This document shows, one piece after another, positions 1 through 8,458 of a stretch of 64,000 bases of DNA. The stretch lies in NCBI GenBank assembly GCA_002307375.1, contig NTJI01000001.1:1178001-1242000 (forward strand). The letters run 5' to 3'. A program made the translations under genes and the position numbers. How positions within the stretch are numbered: the first letter of the stretch is position 1; every line of letters begins with the position of its first letter. This DNA is from Lysobacteraceae bacterium NML93-0399 (lineage in GTDB: Bacteria; Pseudomonadota; Gammaproteobacteria; Xanthomonadales; Xanthomonadaceae). The notes beneath the pieces are model-generated. The model had not been told where the DNA came from. It ran no database searches and worked only from the letters and a program-made list of their open reading frames with translations.

Positions 1-99
1 GAAGGCGACGACGTCAACGCCACGCGCATCGAATCGTTGTTCGAGACCGGGCTCGCCTACCTCGCAGGCGCCGCGCCGGTGCCGCAGTTCACCCTCTGA
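1..99 (+). CDS. 3' end of an upstream gene (possibly Pcm-like methyltransferase)
   Basis: Frame 1 is open from the window edge to a TGA at 97-99 and gives 32 residues ending in SLFETGLAYLAGAAPVPQFTL. The tail resembles the C-terminus of the protein-L-isoaspartate O-methyltransferase-like proteins that, as I recall, sit just upstream of tolC in Xanthomonadaceae. That link is from memory and context only; no catalytic motif lies in this fragment. The stop is 16 bp before tolC, so the two genes are probably co-transcribed. Confidence 0.45.
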   Translation, partial: EGDDVNATRIESLFETGLAYLAGAAPVPQFTL

Positions 100-115
100 T
101 CGCCGAAGGATCCCC

Positions 116-1474
116 ATGTTCCGCCGCCCCCTGTTCCTGTCGCTCGCGCTCGCGCTGACCTCCAGTCCCCTGCTGGCCGCCGACCTCGTCCAGACCTACG
201 AGCTGGCCCGCACCAACGATCCGACCCTGTCGATCGCCGAGTCGCAGCGCCTGTCGACCAAGGAAGGCGCGGTGCAGGCACGCGGCGCGCTACTGCCGCA
301 GATCGGCGGCAGCGCCTCGCTGACCGACAGCCGCGCCGCTGGCGTGTCGGGCAAGGCCCGGACGCGCAGCTACGGCGTCAATGCCAGCCAGGTGCTGTTC
401 GATTTCGGCCAGTTCGCGACGCTGCGCTCGCAGCGCGCGCTGAGCACCGCGGCCGACTTCCAGCTCGACGCCGACAACGATTCGCTGATCACGCGCACCG
501 CCGCGGCCTATTTCGACGTACTGGTCGCGACCGAGACGCTGGCCGCCGCCGAGGCCGCCGAGGCCGCGTTCAAGCGCCAGTTCGACTTCGCCGACAAGCG
601 CCTCGAAGTCGGCCTGGCGCCGATCACCGACGTGCACGAGGCCCGCGCCCAGTACGACAGCGCGCGCGCCAACACCATCGTCCAGCGCAACGCGCTGCAG
701 GATGCCTACCAGGCGCTGGGCGAGATCACCGGCCAGCCGATCGCCGACCTGCGCGGCCTGCCCGACGACTTCACCCCGCAGCTGCCGGAAGGCCGCGACG
801 CCGAGGCGTGGGTCGCCACGGCGGTGCAGCAGAACCCGCAGCTGCAGGCGCTGCGCTACCAGGTCACCGCGTCCGAGCACAGCGTGACCGCGGCGAAGTC
901 CGGCCACCTGCCGACGCTCGATCTAGGCGCCAGCTACGGCAAGACCGACAGCTGGGGCCGCACCAATCAGGAATCGCAGCTGCGCGCCGGCGAGACCAAC
1001 AGCATCGGCGTGACCCTGACCGTGCCGATCTTCAGCGGCGGCATCACCCAGTCGCGCGTGCGCCAGTCGATCGCCCAGCGCGACATCACCGCCGACCAGT
1101 ACGAGGCGCAGCGCCGCGCGATCGAACGCAACACCCGCAGCGCCTACCAGAACCTCGTCGCCGGCATCACCGAGGTCGAAGCGCGCCGTCTGGCGCTGGT
1201 CTCGGCCAACAGCGCCTACGAGGCCTCGCAGGTCGGCCTGGAAGTCGGTACGCGTACCGTCATCGACGTGCTGATCAACCAGCAGAACCTGTTCTCGGCG
1301 CGTCAGGCTTATGCATTCGCCAAGTACAACTTCCTGCAGAGCCGCCTGCTGCTCGAACAGGCCGCCGGCACGCTCGACATCAGCCATCTGCAGGACATCA
1401 ACCGTCAGCTGACGGTCAACGTCAACAGCATGGGCGCTTCCACCGGGGAAGGCGAAGGCACGCAGGCGCAGTAA
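116..1474 (+). CDS. tolC: TolC family outer membrane channel
   Basis: The 452-residue protein starts with a clear Sec signal peptide (about residues 1-22, ending SPLLAA). The mature part has the two tandem halves of an outer membrane efflux protein, with the typical opening DLVQTYELARTNDPTLSIAES and the second-half motif VPIFSGGITQSRVRQ. Length is normal for TolC of type I secretion or RND efflux (450-490 residues). It would form the trimeric outer membrane exit duct for drug efflux pumps and haemolysin-type secretion. An AAGGA ribosome site lies about 6 bp before the ATG. The last 20 residues are polar and low-complexity. It converges on waaA, and its terminator lies inside the 3' end of waaA. 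Confidence 0.95.
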   Translation: MFRRPLFLSLALALTSSPLLAADLVQTYELARTNDPTLSIAESQRLSTKEGAVQARGALLPQIGGSASLTDSRAAGVSGKARTRSYGVNASQVLFDFGQFATLRSQRALSTAADFQLDADNDSLITRTAAAYFDVLVATETLAAAEAAEAAFKRQFDFADKRLEVGLAPITDVHEARAQYDSARANTIVQRNALQDAYQALGEITGQPIADLRGLPDDFTPQLPEGRDAEAWVATAVQQNPQLQALRYQVTASEHSVTAAKSGHLPTLDLGASYGKTDSWGRTNQESQLRAGETNSIGVTLTVPIFSGGITQSRVRQSIAQRDITADQYEAQRRAIERNTRSAYQNLVAGITEVEARRLALVSANSAYEASQVGLEVGTRTVIDVLINQQNLFSARQAYAFAKYNFLQSRLLLEQAAGTLDISHLQDINRQLTVNVNSMGASTGEGEGTQAQ

Positions 1475-1486
1475 GCGCAGGGCGCG

Positions 1487-2833
1487 TCAGTGTGACGACG
1501 GCGCGGATCGCACGATCCGCGCCGTTTTCGTATCCGGTTCCGGCAGGTCGGGCTCGATCAGCGCCAGCGTGCGCGCGAGTGCGCCGCGGCCGTTGCTGAC
1601 GAGGGTGCGACCGGCTTCGGCCATGGTCGTGCGCGCATCTGCATCGTCGAGCAGCGCGGCGATGTGCTCGTGCACCGCGTCGACATCGGCGCCGATACGC
1701 AGGGCGTCTGCGCGCCCGAGCTGTTTGGCGATGTCGGCGAAGTTCTGCAGATGCGGGCCGGTGACGACCGGCGTGCCGACCGCAGCCGGTTCGAGCAGAT
1801 TGTGGCCACCGATGTCCTGCAGGCTGCCGCCGACGAAGGCGACATCGGCGCAGGCGAAGAACAGGCCCAGTTCGCCGAGCGTGTCGAGCACGAAGACGTC
1901 GTCGCCGGCATCGGGCCATGTGGTCAGCGCGCGCGTGGCGACGCGCCAGCCGGCGTCGACGCCCAGCTGCGCGGCAATGCGGAAACGTTCGGGATGGCGC
2001 GGCGCCCAGATCAGCAGCAGCTCCGGCCAGCGCGTGCGCAACCGGCGGTGGATCTCGATGACCGCGGCTTCCTCGTCGGGATGCGTACTCGCCGCGATCC
2101 ACGCCGGACGCGCACCCGCGTGGCTGCGGAAATCGGCGACCAGCGCGGCGATCTTCGCCTCGTCCAGCGTGATGTCGAACTTCAGGTTGCCGGTGTCGAC
2201 CACCGTCGCGCGCAGCGCACCGAGCTTCACGAACCGCTTGCCGTCGTCGGCCGATTGCGTCGCGACCCGGCGCACGGTGCGCAGGGCGCGCCCGACCAGC
2301 GGCCGCAGCACCCGATAGCCGCGCAGCGAGCGCGCCGACAGCCGCGCGTTGACGATCACCGTTGGCACGCCGGCATCGCGGCAGCAGAACAGCAGGTTCG
2401 GCCACAGCTCGGTCTCGACGATCAGGCCGATCCCGGGGCGGAAATGCCGCAGAAAGCGCCGCACCGCGCCCGACAGGTCGTAAGGCAGATACACGTGTTC
2501 GACGCGCGAACCCCACAACGCGCGCACGCGTTCGGAACCGGTCGGCGTGATCGTGGTGACCAGCAGACGCCGCGCGGGATCGCGGGCGAGCAGGGCGTTG
2601 ATCAGCGGCGCGGCCGCGTTGACCTCGCCCACCGACACCGCATGCACCCACACCGGCGTCGACGTCGGCGGCGTGCGGTAGATGCCGTAGCGCTCGTCCC
2701 AGCGCAGCAGATAGGCCGATTGGCGAAAGCCGCGCCAGATCAGGTGATAGACGGTGATTGGCGCAAGCACGACGAGCAGGGCCGAATACAGGCCGCGCAG
2801 CAGTCGTTCTGTGGTGTCGGCCCGCATCGGCAC
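1487..2833 (-). CDS. waaA: 3-deoxy-D-manno-octulosonic acid (Kdo) transferase
   Basis: The 448-residue product has an N-terminal membrane anchor (LLRGLYSALLVVLAPITVYHL) and then a GT30/GT-B glycosyltransferase. Family motifs visible include the N-domain stretch VWVHAVSVGEVNAAAPLI with its catalytic Glu, the FVGGSL motif, and a C-domain GGHNLLEPAAVGTPV. It adds Kdo from CMP-Kdo to lipid IVA on the inner face of the cytoplasmic membrane, the first step of LPS core assembly. A GTG start at 2831-2833 and an ATG two codons later (2825-2827) are both possible; neither has a strong Shine-Dalgarno. Convergent with tolC, divergent from the acyltransferase at 3050. Confidence 0.95.
   Translation of the reverse strand: MPMRADTTERLLRGLYSALLVVLAPITVYHLIWRGFRQSAYLLRWDERYGIYRTPPTSTPVWVHAVSVGEVNAAAPLINALLARDPARRLLVTTITPTGSERVRALWGSRVEHVYLPYDLSGAVRRFLRHFRPGIGLIVETELWPNLLFCCRDAGVPTVIVNARLSARSLRGYRVLRPLVGRALRTVRRVATQSADDGKRFVKLGALRATVVDTGNLKFDITLDEAKIAALVADFRSHAGARPAWIAASTHPDEEAAVIEIHRRLRTRWPELLLIWAPRHPERFRIAAQLGVDAGWRVATRALTTWPDAGDDVFVLDTLGELGLFFACADVAFVGGSLQDIGGHNLLEPAAVGTPVVTGPHLQNFADIAKQLGRADALRIGADVDAVHEHIAALLDDADARTTMAEAGRTLVSNGRGALARTLALIEPDLPEPDTKTARIVRSAPSSH
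1499..1528 (+). terminator. Rho-independent terminator of tolC, inside the waaA 3' coding end
   Basis: A perfect 12-bp inverted repeat (1499-1510 with 1513-1524) leaves a 2-nt centre (a 4-nt loop in practice) and is followed by TTTT on the + strand. It is 25 bp past the tolC stop. The waaA stop is at 1487-1489 on the minus strand, so the hairpin DNA also encodes the final residues of WaaA. Confidence 0.85.
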
Positions 2834-2906
2834 AGGATAGCGGAAGGCGCAAAGCCGGCGCCTGGGACTTCACGGTCGAACGAAAGTTGGAAACGCGCCT
2901 CAGTCC

Positions 2907-2984
2907 GTGGGAGCGCGCTTGCGCGCGATTCCGGAAGTGTCGCAGCCGAGGATGTGCCGGAATCGCGCGCGAGCGCGCTCCCAC
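2907..2984. repeat. REP-like palindromic repeat, family 1
   Basis: A 28-bp arm (2907-2934, core GAGCGCGCTTGCGCGCGA) is repeated in inverted orientation at 2957-2984 with minor differences, separated by about 22 bp. Each arm is itself partly self-complementary. Related pairs occur at 10109-10176, 10265-10333 and 18241-18310. It lies in the 216-bp gap between the divergent waaA and acyltransferase genes, which holds nothing else I can identify. Confidence 0.8.
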
Positions 2985-3049
2985 ATCGGACCTCCTCGTT
3001 GGCACAACCCCTTCAACCTCGCCCGACGCCCGGCTTCTACAATGGCGGC

Positions 3050-3961
3050 ATGTCCGCATCTTCCGACCTGCCCCGTCCGCCGCTCGCGCCCCGCCACTGG
3101 CCGGCGTGGCTCGGCATCGGACTGATGGCGCTGGCCGCGCGGATTCCGTGGCCGCTGCAGCGCTTGCTAGGTCGTGGACTCGGCAACGTGCTGCGCATTG
3201 CGCTGGCGAGCCGCCGCAAGGTCGCCGCGCGCAATCTCGAACTGTGCTTTCCCGCACTCGATGCCACCGCGCGCGATGCACTGCTGCGTCGACATTTCCA
3301 TGCGCTGGGCATCGGTCTGTTCGAATTCGGACGCGCGTGGTGGGGCTCGATCGCGCCGCTCAAGCGCGGACTCGTCGTCGAAGGCGTCGAACACGTGGAG
3401 GCCGCGCGTGCCGCCGGTCGCGGCGTGATCGTCGTCTCCGGCCACTTCACCACGCTGGAGGTCTGCGGCCGGCTGATGTGCGATTACGTGCCGCTGGCCG
3501 GCATGTACCGTCCGCACTCGGAGCCCGCGATGGAATGGGCCGTGCGCCGTGGCCGCGCGCGTTACGCCGCGGCGATGTTTCCCAAGCGCGACGTGCGCGG
3601 CGTGGTGCGGCACCTCAAGCGTGGCGGGATGCTGTGGTACGCGCCCGACCAGGACCCCAGCGGCGGCGATGCGGTCTACGTGCCGTTCTTCGGCCGCCCC
3701 GCGCACAGCCTCACCTCGACCCACACACTGGCACGCATGTCCGGCGCGGCAGTGCTGTTCTACCGCCACGTGCGGCGCGACGACGGCGGTTACACGCTCA
3801 CACTCACGCCGGCGCCCGATCCGTATCCCACGACGGACGCCACTGCCGACACCGCGACGGTGATGGCCGGCATCGAGGACATGGCCTGCGCAGCGCCCGA
3901 CCAGTACCTGTGGATCCACCGCCGCTTCAAGCGGCAGCCGGACGGGGCGTCGCTGTACTGA
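3050..3961 (+). CDS. Lipid A biosynthesis lauroyl/myristoyl acyltransferase (LpxL/HtrB family)
   Basis: The 303-residue protein matches the LpxL/LpxM/LpxP family: an N-terminal hydrophobic anchor (WPAWLGIGLMALAARIPWPL) and the catalytic HX4E motif in GHFTTLEVCG, with His132 and Glu137. The later DQDP and VPFFG motifs are also family hallmarks. It transfers a secondary acyl chain to Kdo2-lipid IVA at the inner membrane, so it acts one step after the neighbouring divergent waaA. The ATG at 3050 was chosen because the family's N-terminal anchor begins just after it. Which acyl donor is used cannot be read from the sequence. Confidence 0.93.
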   Translation: MSASSDLPRPPLAPRHWPAWLGIGLMALAARIPWPLQRLLGRGLGNVLRIALASRRKVAARNLELCFPALDATARDALLRRHFHALGIGLFEFGRAWWGSIAPLKRGLVVEGVEHVEAARAAGRGVIVVSGHFTTLEVCGRLMCDYVPLAGMYRPHSEPAMEWAVRRGRARYAAAMFPKRDVRGVVRHLKRGGMLWYAPDQDPSGGDAVYVPFFGRPAHSLTSTHTLARMSGAAVLFYRHVRRDDGGYTLTLTPAPDPYPTTDATADTATVMAGIEDMACAAPDQYLWIHRRFKRQPDGASLY

Positions 3962-3996
3962 GTGACGCCGGACGTGTCGGGACATCGCCTTGAAAG

Positions 3997-4150
3997 CGCT
4001 CCCCGCCCGCGGAGGAGGGTTGGGTGGGGGCGAGCGCCCAGATCATGCAATGTCGGGGGCACGCCAGCTGCTTCAAATGAGATGTCCCCGGTGTCCGATA
4101 CCGGATCGTTTGCCCCCATCCCAGCCTTCCCCCGCAAGCGGGGGAAGGAG
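3997..4150. repeat. CCCTCCCCCG-type palindromic repeat pair, family 2
   Basis: Two oppositely oriented copies of a G/C-run hairpin element lie at 3997-4032 (ending GGGTTGGGTGGGGGC) and 4111-4150 (starting GCCCCCATCCCAGCC, then CTTCCCCCGCAAGCGGGGGAAGG, broken here only by its own small hairpin). The 216-bp gap between the convergent acyltransferase and ligase genes is mostly this element. The same family appears at 18151, 22271 and, partly, at 11502 and 11673. Confidence 0.75.
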
Positions 4151-4177
4151 TAGACACGCGCGTCACCCGGGTCAACC

Positions 4178-5533
4178 TCAGCGCACTACGCCGTCCTCGG
4201 GCTGCATTGGCTCCTCTCGCGCCAGCAGGCTTCCGGCATAGAGCGCACACAGCAGCAGCGTGAAGCCGCCCCAGAACGTCGAATAGAACGCGAGATGCGT
4301 GTTGAGCGGGAACACGGTGACCGCGAGTGCGAGCATCGCCGGGCGCGCCTGCTCCCGCGCGGTGGGGGTGGCGAAACGCCACGCGCGCCAGGCCATCGCC
4401 ACACCGGCCAGCCACATCAACAGGCCGATCAGACCGGTCTCGCTGCCGATCTCCAGCACGATCTGGTGGGCATGGAATGCCGGACCTTCGCCCCACGCGG
4501 CACGTTCGCCAGCATGCGGATCACAGCCCGGGAACGCTTCGCGAAAACCCCGCGCCCCCACGCCATTGACCGGATGCTCGCGGATCATGCACAGCGCCGC
4601 GCCCCAGATCCGGGTGCGGCCTGCCAATGCATCGTCGACGCCGGCCTGGTCGGCCGACGAGAGCCCGGTGACCGTACGCTCCACGCGTTCCTGCACCAGC
4701 GGCGAGGCGAACGTCGCCACGACTGCCACGACCGCGCCGGCGGCGAACACCACCAGCAGGCGTCGCCAGCCGAGCAGACGCCAGCCCGAGAACAGCAGCA
4801 CCAGCGCAAACGTCAGCCACGACGCGCGCGAGCCGGCGAACAGGATCACGATGCCGATCGCCGCACTGGCGACGATCCAGCCGGTGATGCCGAAGCGGCG
4901 CCCGGCCCAGTACAGCGCGAACGGCGACAGGCTGGCGAGCACGATGCCGAGCTTGAGATTGCAGGGGCCGAGCACGCCGCCGATGCGGTCGGCCGCGGCC
5001 ACCTGCTCCAGCGTGCACATCGGCCGGTTGCTGATGACCTGCTTGAGCTGGTCGATGCCGAAGAACAGCGGACTGGTGCCGAAGAACACCTCGCACAAGG
5101 CGTCGACCGTCCACACCGCAACGATCACCGCAAGGCCCCCGAGCGTGATGCGCCGGCCGCGCCGCGTCGCTACCGCCGAGGCCACCAGCCACAGGAACGG
5201 CAGGTAGCGCAGATCCACGGCCGCTTCGCGCAACGCGCGTCCCAAGTCGACCGAGTCCACCGCCGAGATCAACTGCGGCGTCCAGTACGCGAAGAACAGC
5301 ACGCTCGTCAGCGCCCAGGCCGGCGCGCTGAGCAGCTGGGCGCCGCCGCGGAAGCGTGCGGCCAGCAGGTGGATGATCGCGGCGAGTGCGCCCAGCACCA
5401 TCACGCCTTCGGCGTAGCCCGGCGCGGGCCACAGGATCACGAAGGCCAGCACCCAGTGCGGCGCCCAGCGCCAGCCCACGGGGCGCGGCGCGCGTGCGCC
5501 GAGCGGCGCGTCAGTTGTCGTCGAACTCGTCAT
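4178..5533 (-). CDS. O-antigen ligase/polymerase-like membrane protein
   Basis: The 451-residue protein has around ten or more hydrophobic segments and the Wzy_C/WaaL signature: a large periplasmic loop containing GRTRIWGAALCMIREHPVNGVG followed by HAHQIVLEIGSETGLIG. The Arg in the loop and the His-rich H-A-H-Q stretch are the residues usually linked to activity in this family. It probably ligates O-antigen to lipid A-core or polymerises a glycan at the periplasmic face; which one is not decided by sequence. ATG at 5531-5533 overlaps the end of the upstream glycosyltransferase by 23 bp, indicating translational coupling. Confidence 0.85.
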   Translation of the reverse strand: MTSSTTTDAPLGARAPRPVGWRWAPHWVLAFVILWPAPGYAEGVMVLGALAAIIHLLAARFRGGAQLLSAPAWALTSVLFFAYWTPQLISAVDSVDLGRALREAAVDLRYLPFLWLVASAVATRRGRRITLGGLAVIVAVWTVDALCEVFFGTSPLFFGIDQLKQVISNRPMCTLEQVAAADRIGGVLGPCNLKLGIVLASLSPFALYWAGRRFGITGWIVASAAIGIVILFAGSRASWLTFALVLLFSGWRLLGWRRLLVVFAAGAVVAVVATFASPLVQERVERTVTGLSSADQAGVDDALAGRTRIWGAALCMIREHPVNGVGARGFREAFPGCDPHAGERAAWGEGPAFHAHQIVLEIGSETGLIGLLMWLAGVAMAWRAWRFATPTAREQARPAMLALAVTVFPLNTHLAFYSTFWGGFTLLLCALYAGSLLAREEPMQPEDGVVR

Positions 5534-6629
5534 AGACCGCGAGGGTCGCCTCCTGCATCGCACGCAGCGTGTCGGGCATCGTACCGGCTCGCGTCGGCGC
5601 ACGGGCGAGCAGGCGGCGCGCGGCGGCCGCAAGCGCGTCACGATCGAACGGCGCGACCGCGCCTCCGGGTTGCAGCTGCGCGAGCAGTTCGCCGACACCG
5701 CCATGCGCCCAGCCCGCGACCGGCCGCGCGCTCGACAGCGCCTCGAGCACGGTGCGACCGAAGGCCTCGGGTTTGCGCGAGAGCTGCAGCACCAGGTCGC
5801 TGGCCGCATACGCACGGGCGATCGCGTCGGTCGGCTCGGTCATCGCCAGCGCATCGGCGCAGCCCAGCGACTCGGCTTCGCGCATCAGTTCGGCGATATA
5901 GGTCTCGCGCCCGGCCTCGCGTGCGCCGGGCATCCACAGGCGCGCATCGAAACCAGCGTTGCGCAGATCCGCCAGCAGCGTGATCGCGTCGATGTGGCCC
6001 TTCAGCCGCGTGCCGCGACCGGGCAGCAGCAGCAGCGGACCGTTGCCGCCGAGCTGGGGCCAGCGCGCGGCGACTTCCGCGCGCGCAGTGGGATAGGGAT
6101 ACGGCGCCGGGGGGAATTTCACCGGGTCGATGCCGCGCGGAATCACGCGCAGGCGATCGGTCGGGGTGTCCGGGTAATGGCGCAGCAGATACGTGCGCAC
6201 AGTGTCCGACACGCAGATCACCCGCTCGCCGCGCGCCATGATCGCGCTGTAGCGCGAGGGCGAGTTGAGTCCGTGCATCGTGGTGACGAAATGCGGCCGG
6301 CGCGCGGCCGGTATGCCGCGCAGCGCCCACCAGCCGATCCACGCCGGCAGACGCGAACGCGCGTGCACGATGTCGGCGCCGGTCTCGGCCAACAGGCGAC
6401 GCAAGGGGCGGACATGACGCAGCACCCACGGCGACTTGGCGCCGATGTCGAGGCTGACGTGGGTGGCGCCCGTCGCTTCGAGCGCCGGCACCAGCCGGCC
6501 GCCTGCGGATACGACGATCGCGCGATGGCCGGCCTCGACCAGCGCCTGCGCGATTTCCAGGGTCGAGCGTTCGACGCCGCCCGATGACAGCGCCGGCAGC
6601 AGCTGGACGACGGTCAGCGGTCGACGCAT
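5511..6629 (-). CDS. GT4-family glycosyltransferase
   Basis: The 372-residue protein has the GT-B layout: an N-domain with the acceptor motif LPALSSGGVERSTLEIAQAL and a C-domain with LLLPGRGTRLKGH and the donor-binding EX7E region PEAFGRTVLEALSSARPV. It probably transfers a hexose in LPS core or surface glycan assembly on the cytoplasmic side. Its end overlaps the O-antigen-ligase-like gene, so the two form an operon. The zf-CHCC gene lies just upstream on the same strand. Confidence 0.9.
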   Translation of the reverse strand: MRRPLTVVQLLPALSSGGVERSTLEIAQALVEAGHRAIVVSAGGRLVPALEATGATHVSLDIGAKSPWVLRHVRPLRRLLAETGADIVHARSRLPAWIGWWALRGIPAARRPHFVTTMHGLNSPSRYSAIMARGERVICVSDTVRTYLLRHYPDTPTDRLRVIPRGIDPVKFPPAPYPYPTARAEVAARWPQLGGNGPLLLLPGRGTRLKGHIDAITLLADLRNAGFDARLWMPGAREAGRETYIAELMREAESLGCADALAMTEPTDAIARAYAASDLVLQLSRKPEAFGRTVLEALSSARPVAGWAHGGVGELLAQLQPGGAVAPFDRDALAAAARRLLARAPTRAGTMPDTLRAMQEATLAVYDEFDDN

Positions 6630-6651
6630 GCGGCCGCGCCGGAAACCGGAA

Positions 6652-6867
6652 TCAGTCGACGAGGACGAAATGCGCGCCGCAGTACGGGCAATCGGACTGG
6701 CCGCCTTCGGCCTCGATCGGCAGGTACACGCGCGGATGCGAGTTCCACAGCGCCATCGACGGCAGCGGGCAGCTCAACGGCAGATCGGCGCGGCGCACTT
6801 CGTAGCGCTGGGCGGCGTTGGCTTGCGTCTGCTGGACGTTGGCTGCGGTCATGACGGCGGAATTCAT
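6652..6867 (-). CDS. Zinc-finger (zf-CHCC) domain protein
   Basis: This 71-residue protein ends in the zf-CHCC pattern: CPLPSMALWNSHPRVYLPI followed by CPYCGAHFVL, giving ligands C..H..C..C. The same fold is found in the NDUFS6-type subunit of complex I and in many short proteobacterial proteins. Function is unknown, probably structural zinc binding. Start is either the ATG at 6865-6867 or an internal Met at residue 6; the domain begins near residue 22 in both cases. It lies 22 bp upstream of the GT4 gene and is probably co-transcribed. Confidence 0.85.
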   Translation of the reverse strand: MNSAVMTAANVQQTQANAAQRYEVRRADLPLSCPLPSMALWNSHPRVYLPIEAEGGQSDCPYCGAHFVLVD

Positions 6868-6910
6868 CGTGTGGAGACGCGCATTCTAGCGCGCGGCCGT
6901 GCAGGCGGGC

Positions 6911-7597
6911 TCAGCCCGGCAGGGTGAACAGCAGCAAGGCCGCACCGTGGCCGCCCGCGACCAGGGCGGTGTCCACCGCCTCGTCCTGCCAGCCCAGCGC
7001 ATCGCCGGCGGCCAGGACCTGCGCATCGATCGTGATCTGGCCCTGCAGCACCTGCAGCCAGTGGCGATGCGCACCATCGAGTGCCAGCCCGAGCTCCGCA
7101 CCCGGCGCCAGGCGGGCCTGGCGCAGCCGGACGCGCTGGCGGACCGGCAGCGCGCCGGCCTCGCCGTCGGGCGAGGCACACAGCGTCCAGTCTCCTCCGG
7201 TGCCGGACGCGAGGCGATGCACGCCCTCGGCCGGCGGCAGGTTCACGCGATCGGGCTGCAGCGCGATACGCAACACGCGTGCGTCGCCATCGCCCGCGCG
7301 TTCGACCGGCGTATCGCTGGCATGGCCGGCGCCGGTCCAGGCCAGCGTGCCCGTATCGAGGGCGACGCCATCACGGACCAGCGTGCCGTCGAGCACCAGC
7401 GTCAGCAGCTCCATGTTCGCGACGCGCTGCGCCGGAACCGTGGTGCCGGCCGGCAGAAGCTCCTCGTTGAGCTGGCGCAGTGCGCCGAAGCCCATCCAGT
7501 CGCTGTCGTGGTAATCGCCGCTGGAGAAGGTGCACAGCCGGGTACGCGTGCCGTGGCGGCTGGTCCCGCGCTCGTCGGCGGGTCGATGGAATTTCAT
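6911..7597 (-). CDS. Pirin-like bicupin protein lacking the usual metal ligands
   Basis: The 228-residue protein follows the two-cupin pirin/YhhW layout (MGFGALRQLNEELLPAG, then LVLDGTLVRDG, and a C-terminal WLQVLQGQITIDAQVLAAGDAL). In canonical pirins the N-terminal cupin has HPHRGxE and a later G-x-x-H motif for a metal ion. Here the corresponding stretch reads TTVPAQRVANMELLTLV, with no histidine. Quercetinase-type catalysis is therefore doubtful and a structural or regulatory role is possible. The ATG at 7595-7597 was chosen because the conserved region starts right after it; a longer in-frame start at 7642 would add residues unlike the family. Confidence 0.75.
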   Translation of the reverse strand: MKFHRPADERGTSRHGTRTRLCTFSSGDYHDSDWMGFGALRQLNEELLPAGTTVPAQRVANMELLTLVLDGTLVRDGVALDTGTLAWTGAGHASDTPVERAGDGDARVLRIALQPDRVNLPPAEGVHRLASGTGGDWTLCASPDGEAGALPVRQRVRLRQARLAPGAELGLALDGAHRHWLQVLQGQITIDAQVLAAGDALGWQDEAVDTALVAGGHGAALLLFTLPG

Positions 7598-7620
7598 GGC
7601 AGGTCCGGATCGCGGAAACG

Positions 7621-7654
7621 AAAACGCCGGCGCACGGGTCACGTGCGCCGGCGT
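7621..7654 (-). terminator. Rho-independent terminator of the YceI gene
   Basis: A perfect 11-bp stem (7643-7653 with 7625-7635) with a 7-nt loop is followed on the minus strand by TTTT (7624-7621). It starts about 13 bp past the stop of the YceI gene (7667). Confidence 0.85.
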
Positions 7655-7666
7655 CGGGTCGCGATG

Positions 7667-8383
7667 TTACTGCGCGGCCGGTGCGGCCGGCGCATCACCT
7701 TCGGCGACGATGGCCTCGGTGGTGATGCGCAGCTCGACTTCGTCGCTGACGTTCGGCGCGGCCATGCCGAGGCCGAAATCGCTGCGCTTGAGCTGGGCGA
7801 CGGCGTCGAAGCCGGCGGCGGCGCGCTTGGCCATCGGCTGTTCGCCGAACTTGTTGATCGTGACGTCGAGCACCACCGGGCGGGTGATGTCCTTGATCGT
7901 CAGGTCGCCGGTGACCTTGAGCTTGTTGGTGCCGGCCGCTTCGACCGACGTGCTCTTGAAGGTGGCGTTCGGGTACTTGTCGGCCTCGAAGAAATCGGCA
8001 CTGCGCAGGTGCTCGTCGAAGGCGGCGACGTGCGAGTTCAGGCCCGACAGCGGCAGGGTCACTTCGACCGACGAGGCGCCGACGTTCTCGGCGTCATAGA
8101 CGATCGCGCCGTCGACCTGGCCGAAATGCGCGACCGGGTTGGAGAAACCGAAATGGCTCCACTGCGCGATCACGTCGGTGTGGTTGGGGTCGAGGACATA
8201 GGTGCCCGACACGCCGGCCACGGCTTCGGCGGTCGGTGCGGTTTCGGCCATCGCTTCGGAAGCCGGCGCAGCGGCTTCGGCGGCGGGCGTGGCGGTGCCC
8301 GCAGGCGCGGCCGGTTCCTGCTGGGCGCAGGCGGCAAGGGCGAGGGCGGCGGCAAGCGGGAGCAGCAGGTGGGCGGTACGCAT
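7667..8383 (-). CDS. YceI-family lipoprotein
   Basis: The 238-residue protein has a lipoprotein signal with lipobox LAAC (Cys19), then an Ala/Pro/Glu-rich linker to about residue 60, then a YceI lipocalin-like domain starting YVLDPNHTDVIAQWSHFGFS. YceI domains bind isoprenoid-type lipids in the periplasm; here the protein would be membrane-anchored. GDLTIKDITRPVVLDV and SDFGLG are further family motifs. The gene has its own terminator and sits alone between the pirin-like and nitroreductase genes. Confidence 0.9.
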   Translation of the reverse strand: MRTAHLLLPLAAALALAACAQQEPAAPAGTATPAAEAAAPASEAMAETAPTAEAVAGVSGTYVLDPNHTDVIAQWSHFGFSNPVAHFGQVDGAIVYDAENVGASSVEVTLPLSGLNSHVAAFDEHLRSADFFEADKYPNATFKSTSVEAAGTNKLKVTGDLTIKDITRPVVLDVTINKFGEQPMAKRAAAGFDAVAQLKRSDFGLGMAAPNVSDEVELRITTEAIVAEGDAPAAPAAQ

Positions 8384-8419
8384 GGGAGGGTCCTGTTTCG
8401 GGTGTGATGGTGGAAGGCG

Positions 8420-8444
8420 GCCCGCCCGCGCAGCGCGGGCGGGC
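8420..8444 (-). terminator. Strong hairpin downstream of the RutE-like gene
   Basis: An 11-bp perfect GC stem (8420-8430 with 8434-8444) with a 3-nt loop lies just past the stop of the nitroreductase gene (8459). No T-run follows on the minus strand, so it may be a stabilising or weak terminator structure. Confidence 0.4.
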
Positions 8445-8458
8445 GCGCGGGAACATGG

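Noticed and set aside
2907..2984. CRISPR-like or transposon-end interpretation of the repeats
   Set aside because: The repeats are single facing palindromes, not regularly spaced arrays, and no transposase or target duplication is seen; REP-like elements fit better.
1664..3049. Plus-strand open frame running into the acyltransferase
   Set aside because: The stretch before 3050 is the antisense of waaA and a REP repeat; only the part from ATG 3050 has family similarity.
4295..5983. Long plus-strand frame opposite the ligase and glycosyltransferase genes
   Set aside because: Composition is typical of high-GC antisense and no motif is present, while both minus-strand genes are clear.
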